The notes beneath the pieces are model-generated. The model had not been told where the DNA came from and searched no databases. It saw only the letters and a list, made by a program, of their open reading frames with translations. Shown one piece after another: positions 19,180-29,640 of a DNA stretch of 64,000 nt. The position numbers were made by a program, and so were the translations under genes. This DNA comes from Engraulis encrasicolus (Eukaryota; Chordata; Actinopteri; Clupeiformes; Engraulidae). Where the stretch lies: positions 4,560,753-4,624,752 of the forward strand of contig NC_085870.1 in the NCBI RefSeq assembly GCF_034702125.1, written 5' to 3'. Positions within the stretch are counted from its first letter, which is position 1, and each line of letters starts with the position of its first letter.

Positions 19180-20573
19180 AAAAACTGGACTCGTCCCATT
19201 GAGAGTAAACATGACTCGTCCCTCTGTTTTTGTGTTGGTTTTGACTCTGGTTGCATGTATTGGCCATCTGTCAGCGCCAGGTTAAACTGAACTGCCCTAT
19301 TGCTCTTTGATGTAAAAGTGCCCTTCAGCAGAGGTGTCTTTTAGTGTTTAAAAGTGAGGCTAGGAGGCCTAACAGCAATTGCTGATTTAGGGTAATTAAT
19401 TTATAATTCAATAATTTAATAGTAGGCCTACTAATAATTTAATAAGTAATACTACTAATAATCATTTGCATAAATAATACTACAACCATGTATAATGAGG
19501 CCAACACTGTCATGATGTAATCCCCCCCCACCCCCAAAAAAAGAAAGGCCCTGAAAAGTAAGGGGGGGGGGTTTGCACTGCATGCGGCTCTCCTCCTGAT
19601 TTTTTTCTCCTAATGTGGCTCTTGAGGAAAAAATAGTGAGTATCACTGCCCTAGGGCTACCCATCTAATGTCAACTGTATTAGTCCTCACATTAGCAGAT
19701 TTTCATGCTGCTTCATGAGGTAGGCCTACATCCAATATTTTTTATTATTGATACAGTAGAGTTTCTGGCAACATCTAGCTCTTGGGCCAATATTCTAAAC
19801 CCAGATTAATTGCTCACGCCTGGCCTAGAACAACTTTCATATAAACCAAAATGTCCGATAGGGATCCCAGAAACAAATAGTCCATCAACAATGTCTTTCA
19901 GAACAACGTTATTCACTTTATTCATACATAAAACAATTGGTTCTGAAGTCACAGTAACAAAGAAGGTGGTATGGGTTACGTTTGCAACCTTTGACCTCTT
20001 TTGATTTTGTTTGGACACTACACAGTTTTAACATAGCCTAATTGAAAACATGACATCTACATTGCATGGACTATTTCAAGTCAAGTCAAACATGCATTTA
20101 TAGAGTATGTACTTTACATTCAGAGTACTTAAAAAAAACAATAACCAAACAGTTAACCAAACTGCAAGTAAGTCAAGAATATTTTATTATGTAGGCCTAT
20201 GTCAACACAGAAAATAAATGTGACTGTGGAATGGTTTTAGCAGTAAATGAAGGGATATGGCCGCCTACTTGAGGGATATAGCCCTACTTCATACACATTA
20301 TTTACCGGGACAATATATAAAACAGCAAAAGTACAATGTGGTGAAAACCTCAGTTACAGACACTTGCATATGACATTTGAAGAATATTACACAGTTGGTT
20401 GGCGTGGTGGTGACAATGGAAATAAAGATGATTCTTTCTTTTAGTGCTGCTAGTTTTGGCACATATGCTGGAGGACGGAAGCTGGAGGAAGTGTCTGTCT
20501 AGGGTCAGAAGAGTCTCTCTTGATTTTGTTGTGGCAGTATACTTACAGTTACTCTGCTGTCCAGTGCATGAGG
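19180..20573. other. No gene seen
   Basis: It contains the second copy of the 17.7-kb duplication (19697-19820), short poly-C and poly-G runs at 19520-19570, and AT-rich DNA. No recognisable coding frame. Confidence 0.4.
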
Positions 20574-20581
20574 TTAACACT

Positions 20582-21062
20582 CATAGAGGTAGAAAATAAC
20601 ACTAGAGAGGACACAGCAATTTGCGACAGCACTGGGAAATGGCAGCTGGAGCTTCCCAACTTCCGTAGGTAGTGTAGGTACTTTCAGGCAATGCAAGTCA
20701 ATGGAGAACACGCCCACCCCTGTCAAGAAATTAACTAAAACTGTATAAATATGAAGTAACACTTTAATCAAAGACCAGATTTGAAATGTCAGGCTAAATA
20801 TCTACTTAAATCATATGAGTCGATAAAATACATTTAAAAATCAAATCATATCTTTTATGAGCATAGTTAGCAACACACTTCAGCTATTGTTCTTGTATAG
20901 TGTGTTGATGGACATTTTCACATTATTAAGCCATTTTTGACAGAGGTGAGCCTCGTTCTCCGTTAATTTCCATTTCTCTGATCTACCTACAGATAATGGC
21001 CGCTACAGATTGCCGTAAAAAGGGGGGCGGGGTCCTCTCTAGTGTTATTTTCTACCTCTATG
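20582..21062. mobile_element. hAT-like MITE with perfect 29-bp inverted ends
   Basis: The left arm 20582-20610 (CATAGAGGTAGAAAATAACA ...) and right arm 21034-21062 are exact reverse complements. The flanks TTAACACT (20574-20581) and TGAACACT (21063-21070) differ at one base, an 8-bp target duplication. No coding content. Confidence 0.88.
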
Positions 21063-21070
21063 TGAACACT

Positions 21071-21523
21071 TCCCCTGTATGGATTCTCCACTGATGCTCT
21101 ACTCTGCCTCCCTCTGCTGGCCCGGATGTGAACTACAGTCTACACACGGCCACACAGTGCCTGCTGCATTTAAATCAATGTGATACAAGCTATTTACCAG
21201 AAGGTCTATGGCTGCAGTTATGCACCATGTGATGATGTACACAGTATAGGAGAAGCAAACATGATAACCTTTTTACCCCGGTCATGTCCAGTAATATCAG
21301 TGTGGGTATATGTCAAAAAAGTGTAAAACCACATTAATGTCCATGTCCATGATGTTCAGGAGATAAACATGTTGGTGCAGGTCTCATGTCTGTTGTGTTG
21401 AGCTTCCTCCTCCCTCTGTTGGAAGCAGCTTCTGGGGGAATATCTTCACACCTGTCCTTGTGTCTGTCTGTCTGTAGACAAGAGCCAATTAGAAAGCTCA
21501 GAGTTTGTGTTGCCTACTAAAAC

Positions 21524-21557
<34 letters not shown>

Positions 21558-22239
21558 TTTTTAATGTGTACAGAAATACAGAATGCTCTTTCATGATACT
21601 TACCAGGCTAAATATAACATTAAATGTGGTTTTGGATGATTTTCACTGTCATCATGAATCATTCGACTCAAACTTTTGGATGATGAGATGGACAGTTCAG
21701 TTAAGCACATTAGACCTACCTGATCCATTCTGTGTTCCAGTGAGTGGAAAGATGGTTGTAGCCTACATCCTTCATGCTGTTGTTTCGTTTTAACTGCTGG
21801 TAAGTCATCTTTCTGAGCTCAATAGTGCCTTAGAACAATTGAAAGTGAAGACAAAAATATTTACTAAACCAATTTACCAAATGATTGCCAAATGATCAGT
21901 GGATCAGCAGGGTCAGTGTATTGTTTCTCACATTCTTCAAAACATTTACATTTTTAATGTGTTTCTTAAATATGTAGGCTAGCCTATCAATGTTCTGCCC
22001 ATTGTGCAAATGTAGGCCTAAATGATAAATGAACCATCAACCATTTGTGTATTGTTGTTGCCACTAACATTGAGGTAGGCTACAACAACATTGTAAAGCC
22101 TTATAACCACGCTAACCACAACAACCCACAACTCTACGCATCAATGTGTGTAAAACTGCAAGTGGTAGTAGGTGCATTCGATATGTGTCAACGCATATAT
22201 GCGCATTTAGACAGCAATGCACCCTGGATGGAAAATGCT
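21071..22239. other. No gene seen; includes a poly-A run
   Basis: A run of about 32 A lies at 21523-21555. The rest is AT-rich intergenic sequence without a convincing exon. Confidence 0.4.
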
Positions 22240-23450
22240 GCATGACGGTTAGATTTCCTGTCAAACGTCGAAATTTCGTCGACGTTGCGTTGACGAGGTG
22301 ACATGTCACATGGTGTAAAACTATCGCGGGATGAATGCGGCTGCAGTCAGATCTTGCAACCTCTGCAGTTGCTTATCCCCTTCAACGCTCGTCGGCGGAC
22401 TGCCTCCGAGGTCACGCGCCCATGAACTGGTTGGTCAACAACTCACTCACGTGTGTATATGGGTCTTGTCTCACACCTCTATACAAGTTTGCGCAGGTCC
22501 CCACTTCAGCTCCTCCTCACTGCCTGTCCCCCCACTCCTCACACGTGGTGTGTTAGTAGAGCAAACTGGTGCGAGCTCATCGTCTCGTTCATATTTGTGG
22601 CCGACTGCAAATGCGCTGTATTTAATAACACCCACATCGTGACAACAAGTTCTCGCTGACATGCGCAACGTTGACGCTCGCAACAAAGTCGTATGCGCTT
22701 AGTAATACATCCCTTTCCTGGTGAACCAGTAGCCTGTAACAGGCTACTGGCACACTGCCCTTTCACGCGTCTCCGCAGGCGGGGTTTAGTAAAAAGATGC
22801 TTGCATGCGGTTGGAGCAACCTCATATGAATGACATGACACATCGACCACTCACGTTGAAACTATGTGACGTAGGACGTGTCGTCACGTAAGTGCCGCCA
22901 GGTCGGGAACCAAAACAGAACAACGTCCTTTAGAAAATCAACTTGAGGTATTTTGGATAACACCGCTGAAATTGCTGCTTCCATCCCGACGCATGATAAC
23001 TCCTCGCACGCCGCCATTACTGTTGTGATTCAGGGAGGGGGCGGGCACAGCCAAACTACCCTGGGGGAGGGTGTTGCGTTTGATAAACGTCATACCCACT
23101 GAAATCCCTCCCTACGATCCTGATTCGTCGAGCTGCCCCGTTTATTTTGTAAACGGAGGAGGAGAGCGAATCACAGGTGCACCAGAAGGTTTGTGTAGCC
23201 CAGCCCCCTGGGCGTCAACACATCGCTTCTGGTTCACCAGGAAAATACATCCCCAGATAGCCACTGTACACTGTAACGGAGTGGGGCCGCAGCCGTTGTT
23301 CGGTGTGAGCTGAAGCTGGCACGGGTCCGCTGCGTCCTACGGACTCGCAACTGAGTCCAAACGCAGAGCGGGCCAAACCAGTTTTGATTCCGTTTAGCGG
23401 TGTCGCCAATACGCGCGACCACTGTTCCAGAGCCATGGCCGTAGCCACAT
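22240..23450. other. CpG-rich block
   Basis: CpG is locally frequent, as in TCGAAATTTCGTCGACGTTG near 22268 and GACGTAGGACGTGTCGTCAC near 22868. This stands out against CpG-poor surroundings. It could be an unmethylated promoter or CpG island, but I see no first exon. Much of it is a transposon (22714-23244). Confidence 0.4.
22714..23244. mobile_element. CpG-rich TIR element with a 9-bp TSD
   Basis: It starts TTTCCTGGTGAACCAG and ends CTGGTTCACCAGGAAA, exact inverted repeats. A 9-bp direct repeat ATACATCCC flanks it at 22705-22713 and 23245-23253. Near the left end is a hairpin CCAGTAGCCTG/CAGGCTACTGG (22726-22750). The core CCTGGTGAACCAG is shared with the element at 52919-53170. No transposase seen. 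Confidence 0.82.
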
Positions 23451-23453
23451 ATG

Positions 23454-24149
23454 TCCGGACCTCCCTAATTTTTAGAGAAAATAATATATTTTTTTAATCT
23501 CAGTTTTTGCTTACACGTTTCAATTGACGTTTTTATTTACATAGCTTTTGTGTATGGGTGAGTGTGGTAGGCCTACCATTGGGTCTCGTTCTGCCCTTTC
23601 CAACAGTGTATGACACATGTGCATCCCTGAGTCTGCACTTAACGTCAACAAAGAGTAGCCTAGTTGCAAAATTAACTGGTCATCAGTAGACAATCGATTT
23701 CTTCAGCTATCCTGCAGCATACGGGCCATGTCATATACTAACCGAATATTAATGCCAATTGATCAATATATATTACTTAAAGGTAGAGTTTGTTTTAGCA
23801 GTTTATACCCAGAATTCATGCTGCCCATGTGTTATCTTTTCTATTTATCATCAACATCTATTTCTGAGTAGGCCTAGGCTATATCTGTTCAAAATGTCAG
23901 AAATCTATATTTTTTTAGTTTCTGCTAGTACATATTTATCACTTCCTGGGGGAGAAAGAAAGAAAAAGCTGTAAACATACGGCTGGTTCAAGATTTTATT
24001 TTAGTAGACATATGTTTGCATCTGAAGTTGACAACATTGTGGTGGCACGTACCGCTTAACGGAATCAAAACTGGTTCGGCCCGCTGTGCATTTGGACTGC
24101 GTTACAAGTCTGTAGAACGGAACCATGCCAGCACCGTAGGCCTACTCCT
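23454..24149. other. No gene seen
   Basis: AT-rich. It contains a weak relative of the AAAGGGACACTG MITE family around 23795-23850 (AGAATTCATGCTGCCCATG). Otherwise unremarkable. Confidence 0.35.
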
Positions 24150-26440
24150 TGGGGTTGATTGATTTTCTTGGAAAAATTCTGGCCTATACCGATGACCCGT
24201 ATTATGGATGTTATTGCCCCCGAAAAAATCAAAACAGTGGGACGTGAAAAAGCACCTTGGAGAAAGAATCCCACAGTTATATTGCTAAAGCAAGAATGCA
24301 GGAGGGCTGAAAGACAGTGGCGTAAATCCAAACTTGAAGTCCACTACCAAATCTATAAACACACACTCTCGAAATACAACCAAGAAATTTCTAAAGCTAG
24401 ACAATCTTTTTTCTCTGACATAATTAACAGAAATATTAATAATGCACGCGTCCTGTTTGGCACTGTGGAAAAGCTAGCAAGGCCCCCAAATCAAATGCCC
24501 TCTGAGTTCCTCTCAGTCAGCAAATGCAATGAGTTTGCATCCTTTTTCAAAGGTAAGATTGAAAAAATACGTACAAACATACTCACACATGTGCAACCGA
24601 CCCAAGATTCGGACCAACTTGTTACGGTGAAGTTAAACCCTAACCTCATGAGAAATTTTAATTTAGTTGATGTGGACATTCTTAATAGAACGGTACAAAG
24701 TCTTAGCTCCTCTACATCTGAATCAGATATTCTACAGCCTTTAAGTCCATCTTGCATAATATCACCAGATGTACTTCAGATCATCAACACCTCACTACAA
24801 ACAGGCATGTTCCCAGGCTGTCTGAAAGAAGCAGTTGTGAAACCCTTACTGAAAAAGAACAACCTGGATGCACTGGTACTAAACAACTATAGGCCCATAT
24901 CCAATCTACCATTTATGGGTAAAATAATAGAGAAAATTGTTTTTAACCAATTAACTGCCTTTTTAATGTCTAATAGCTATTTTGATAAGTTTCAATCTGG
25001 TTTCCGTGCCTAACACAGCACTGAAACAGCTCTTATCAAAGTTATGAATGACATAAGATTGAATTCTGATGCTGGCAAATCATCCGTCTTGGTACTTCTT
25101 GATTTGAGTGCTGCTTTCGACACAGTTAATCATTCTATACTACTACATAGACTGGAACACTGGGTTGGCTTTACAGGCATAGTGATCAACTGGTTAAAAT
25201 CGTACCTACAACAAAGAAGTTTTTTTGTCGCCATTGGAAGACATACCTCATCACCGATGTCTCTGAATTGTGGGGTCCCCCAGGGCTCCATTCTGGGACC
25301 ACTACTGTTCAATCTGTATATGTTGCCACTGGGACACATTATCGAGAATAACTCCATAAATTACCATAGCTATGCGGATGATACCCAGCTCTACTTATCT
25401 ATGTCCCCAAATGACTATACCCCCCTTGAATCACTCTATCATTGCATGGACCAAATTAACAAATGGATGTCTCACAATTTCCTCCAGCTGAACACAGATA
25501 AAACTGAAGTAATTATATTTGGGAAAAGAGAGGAGAGACAAAAGATTGCTACTATCCTTGAAACGAAGGGACTGAAAGCAAGGGAAACAGTTAAAAATCT
25601 TGGGGTCCTCATTGACAGTGACCTAAACTTCAACAGTCACATGAAAGCTATTACTAAGTCTGCATTTTATCACATAAAAAACGTCTCTAAATTTAGGGGC
25701 CTGATGTCTAAACATGATCTGGAGAAGCTAATACATGCCTTTATTTCTAGTAAAGTTGATTACTGTAACAGTCTTTTTACTGGCCTCCCCAATAAAACCA
25801 TTAAACAGCTTCAACTTGTACAAAACGCAGCTGCAAGGGTTCTTACAAAGACAAGGAAGTTCGACCACATTACTCCAATTTTAAGATCGCTGCATTGGCT
25901 CCCAGTAAGCTACAGAATTGATTTTAAGGCTATGCTACTTGTGTTTAAATCACTAAATGGAATGGGACCCACATATCTACTGGATATGTTTCAGCTGTAT
26001 GCACCAACTAGGTCACTAAGGTCAACGGAGAAGAATTTGCTGGTGATTCCAAAAGTCAAAACAAAGTGTGGAGAGGCAGCCTTTAGCTTCTATGCTTCAA
26101 AGCTTTGGAACCAGCTTCCAGATGACATAAAAAATGCACCCACTATTGATAGCTTTAAATCTAGACTCAAGACAAAGCTGTTCTCAGATGCTTTCCCCTA
26201 GCTTAAATTACTTATTCTTATTATTTTTATTTTTTATTTAATTTGTTTTATTTTATTTTATTTTTATTATTATTTTTACCTTATGTTTTATCTTAATGTT
26301 TTTAAATGCTTTTTGACTCTAATTCATTTCCTTCTTTCTTCCCTGTTTCCTTTCATTTACATTTGTTAACTTTGTGAAGCACATTGAGTTGCACCTGTGT
26401 ATGAAATGCGCTATATAAATAAACTTGCCTTGCCTTGCCT
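24150..26440 (+). mobile_element. 5'-truncated L2-type LINE
   Basis: A reverse-transcriptase frame fills 24159-26201. A short 3' UTR follows, ending in GCGCTATATAAATAAACTTG and a (TTGCC)n tail. That microsatellite-like tail, rather than poly-A, is typical of the L2/Maui group. The endonuclease domain and 5' end are missing, as expected of incomplete reverse transcription. A MITE abuts the tail at 26441. Confidence 0.88.
24159..26201 (+). pseudogene. L2-clade reverse transcriptase ORF with one internal stop
   Basis: The frame is open for about 680 codons except for TAA at 25011-25013, between QSGFRA and HSTETALIKV. Motifs in order are RPISNLPFMGKIIEK, FDKFQSGFR, LVLLDLSAAFDTVNH, CGVPQGSILGPLLF, the catalytic YADDTQLYLS, FLQLNTDKTEV, and the C-terminal LHWLPVSYRIDFK ... 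LWNQLPDDIK. The enzyme would copy the element's RNA at a nicked target. Only one stop in about 2 kb suggests a young copy, but without an endonuclease it could not move on its own. Confidence 0.9.
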
Positions 26441-26955
26441 TATACTGCCCTACAAAACAAGAACGCAGTAACTCTGAAAACTGCAAACTGAAAAAAAAGG
26501 CTTCAAAGTAAGGCTTCAAAGTCCTATATGTCAGTAAATTGGTGGTGACACTTCCCTGTAATACTTTTTTAGGATAGAAATTAAATGCACACAAAAAACA
26601 GAGTTACTGCGTTCTTGGCTGGTATTACTGCCACAAAATAGAGTTACTGCAGGAGTTACTGCGTTCTTGGCTAGTATTACTGTCTACTCCCAAACCATTC
26701 CCATTGGAAAGTGCAGCAGTAACTCACCGACTTACTGCGTTTTTGTTTTGCATAACGTAACCTTTAATCCAACACAGCAGTAACTTTTTTTGGGTCATTT
26801 TTGCACTTTCAAAATGATTTTTCTTTAAAACGGGTCGGTGTTGGACCACAATTTTTTTGACACAAGACAAATGAGGTAGTTTAAAGCCCATTCCCGATCT
26901 AAATTTTTGTTCGACCATTTTGAGTTACTACGTTCTTGTTTTGCACGGCAGTATA
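26441..26955. mobile_element. TA-flanked MITE next to the LINE tail
   Basis: The ends TATACTGCCCTACAAAACAA and TTGTTTTGCACGGCAGTATA are inverted, and the similarity extends about 33 bp into (G)CAGTAACTC/GAGTTACTACG. TA at both edges fits a Tc1/mariner-like target. GAGTTACTGCGTTCTTGGCT recurs inside at about 26600 and 26655. Confidence 0.8.
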
Positions 26956-26966
26956 GAGGTAAAATA

Positions 26967-27103
26967 TTCATTGAAATTATGTGCTAAATTTGCACGGGTG
27001 TGACCATCATCCGGAAGTGTAGTTGTTTTTTCTCTTCTATTTACAACTACACTTCCCGATGATGGTGACATCAGTGCAAATTTAGCACATAATTTCAAGT
27101 AAT
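26967..27103. repeat. Near-complete palindrome, arms of about 60 bp
   Basis: 26967-27026 (TGAAATTATGTGCTAAATTT ... GAAGTGTAGTTGT) pairs with 27043-27103 with about six differences and a 16-base loop. It is probably a fold-back MITE. Confidence 0.85.
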
Positions 27104-28006
27104 ATTGATTGATTGATTAATTGATTGGTTGGTGGTTGGTTGATTGGTTGATTTATGATTGATATCAAACTCTTACTCCTGTGCACCGAAATGCTTCATG
27201 ACTGAAGTTCAGCAACTCAAATGCTGTTTACACGAATAAGGTTATTTTTAAAAACACATTGGATTCTGTCCCTAATTTATAAATAATGTAAATGCTATAT
27301 TAAGTATGTTACGTTGTGTATATACAAAATGGCTATTGTTCTCATTACCCTGATTTTAAGAGACTTTTCTTTGTACTAGCCTACCACTCGCTGCGTTACC
27401 ACCACAAGCTTGACTCTGTCTTAAACAAATGTGTTTCTGTTTATGTAATGTGACTTACTTTGTCTTTTACAAATATTGTATTATTGTTATTATTATGTCT
27501 TCTATTCCTGTCACCTATGTCAAATGTTCAATGTTATATTGTTATTTATTCATACTCTATCACTTATTGTTACCGGTTTATCACCGGTCTATCACTCATT
27601 AATGTTAAATGCTCAGTTATTTTCTTTGTCAACACCAGCCAAAATGGCTTGTGGATATGAATCTCAAACCCTCTCAGAAATGGATGAAAGTGCCTAGTAA
27701 CTTGGTCTTTTCTACCAGAGGAATGCAATTTCAGCAGCATTTGGTGATTGGCTGGTGTTAATTTAGACTAGAGCCCTGATCATCACATAGCCTACGCAAT
27801 AAAAAAATGATTTTGCTATCATGATTAGACTGAATTCCTTCAAGCTGCCTCTCATTTGTTATATATTGTTTTGTTGACATACACATGGGCATTATATTTT
27901 AATTTATTGTACAGCTTTAATTTGCTCAGGCTGAAATTCACCAGGGTAAACTGAAATTCATCAGGGTAACACAAATCACATCAAGCAGTGAATCGCACAA
28001 GATCGT
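27104..28006. other. No gene seen
   Basis: AT-rich, with GATT-rich simple sequence at 27105-27165. 27500-27605 resembles the LINE 3' tail region at 61735-61830 (TCAAATGTTCAATGTT ... TTATTCATACT). Confidence 0.4.
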
Positions 28007-28012
28007 TTTATT
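28007..28012 (-). terminator. Candidate polyadenylation signal of the HELZ2-like gene
   Basis: TTTATT on the plus strand is AATAAA on the minus strand, about 1.5 kb past the HELZ2-like stop codon. If it is used, the 3' UTR would span a MITE and a SINE. No closer AATAAA was found after 29498. Confidence 0.3.
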
Positions 28013-28435
28013 AAAGAAAAATACATTTGTCCCTATCCAGAGTTCAGTTGTAGACAATGTTCCCAGACATTAATTCCCCCATGAATTCATATACTGCTAT
28101 GCCCCTGAAAGTATTCAAATGTGTAAAAAACACAATACAGCATATACAATTAAAAAATCAAACCGATAAGAAAAAAAACAATTCAATTCATCTAGTTAGC
28201 AATCTAGTAAACCTTAGGTGCCAATTTATGTCCTCATGGCAAGTCATCTGAGACGTCACAGAGCATCGCAGAAGCGCTCAACGCCACCACAGAGACTCAA
28301 CACACCTTCAAGATAACAACACTGTATCAGTGTAAACAAGCAATTACAAAATGAACTAATGCTACTTATTTTTTAAAATATTTTTTGGGCTTTTCAAGCC
28401 TTTATTGGTTATCATCAGACAGGCTTAAGTACTAC

Positions 28436-28796
28436 TTAAAGGGACACTGTGTGAGATGTTTAGTTGTTTATTTTCAGAATTCATGCTGCCCATTCACTAA
28501 TGTTACCTTGTTCAGGAATACTTACCACCAGCGTCAATTTTCATTATGACTGGGAAAATTGCACTTTTCATACATGAAAAGGGCTTCTACATGGTCCGCC
28601 ATTTTGAATTTCCAAAAATAGCCATTTTTAGCTGCAAAAATGACCCTACTTGGACCATACTAGAAAATATTTGTTTATTAGGCCTACTTAGTAAACTTTC
28701 ATGTAAAGATCAAATTTGGCAATAGACAACACAGTTTCAATGAGCAGCACAGTTGCAGTACCTTTTTTGACCATTTCCTGCACAGTGTCCCTTTAA
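28436..28796. mobile_element. TTAA-type MITE, family AAAGGGACACTGTG, copy 1
   Basis: It starts TTAAAGGGACACTGTGTGAG and ends CACAGTGTCCCTTTAA. Copies lie at 36477-36831 and 53665-54012, with a weak one at 48105-48380. A longer flanking direct repeat AAGTACTACTT (28427-28437, 28795-28805) surrounds this copy. Confidence 0.85.
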
Positions 28797-28799
28797 GTA

Positions 28800-28965
28800 C
28801 TACTTCAGAGTTGGGAAACGCAGCCCTGGACAGTGGAGGAGAGACAGGAAGTGAGCTGGGAAAGAGATGGAGAAGATTCGCAGAGGACCCAGACCGGGAA
28901 TCGAAACCGGGTCAGCTGCATTGTAGGCAAGTGGCCTACTGTTAGCGCCACGGTAGGGTCCTACT
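28800..28965 (-). repeat. tRNA-derived SINE (minus strand)
   Basis: The minus strand reads CCCTACCGTGGCGCTAACAG (A-box-like TGGCGCTAACAG) and later GGTTTCGATTCCCGG (B box). The body is a purine-rich sequence with GAGAGACAGGAAGTG on the plus strand. Confidence 0.6.
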
Positions 28966-29497
28966 GCTACTCCTGACCAATGGGTAGAATGAGTCATTGA
29001 TTCTTACTACATGCATTTATAAAGTACGAGTAGAAGAACCAAATAACTTGACAATAAGCCAAACCCTTAAATGTGTCTCCTCTTCCCTTCTTCAAAATTT
29101 TAGGGCTGACAAGTGACAATATGATGACACCCATTGTCATTATGAGTTTATCGCAAACAAAAAACAAGAATGTGTGTATATTTCCCTGGTTAGGTGCAAA
29201 GGAGTTCAAAAAGATAAATGAACATGGACACAGATAAAAAAATGTAGAGCCAACAGGAACATTTCAAATCTATAGTGGTGATAGATATTCGAGAGTACTC
29301 GTTTGTGAATGAGCGACACAAAATTTGATAATGAAAACCTAAAAATGTTACACACTGGACCTCAACATATGACATGTCAAAAGAAAAATGCACTGTGAAA
29401 AAAAGACAGTTTTAAAAAAAGATATATGGTGTTAATTCAACACTTACAGTGTCAATTTAACATCTTCTAGGGTGTATCTGGTCCCAGAGTACATGTT
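28966..29497 (-). other. Probable helz2 3' untranslated or flanking sequence
   Basis: No coding sequence was found. AT-rich. Confidence 0.35.
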
Positions 29498-29640
29498 TTA
29501 CTGTGTATAGTACATACACCACGTTGCTCTTGACACTTTACGCACACAGACATCATCCTCATTCACCAGACAATTCTTCTTTGTGTAAAACTGTAGAAGT
29601 TGTTTCCAGGCTCTGCTGCAGCACAGTAGTTTCCGGTTAC
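29498..29640 (-). CDS. helz2: helz2 terminal exon
   Basis: The acceptor is TTTCTTCAG. It reads NRKLLCCSRAWKQLLQFYTK then KNCLVNEDDV, and stops at TAA (29498-29500). The W-x2-L-x-FY pattern is the usual end of HELZ2/UPF1-like C-termini. Confidence 0.85.
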
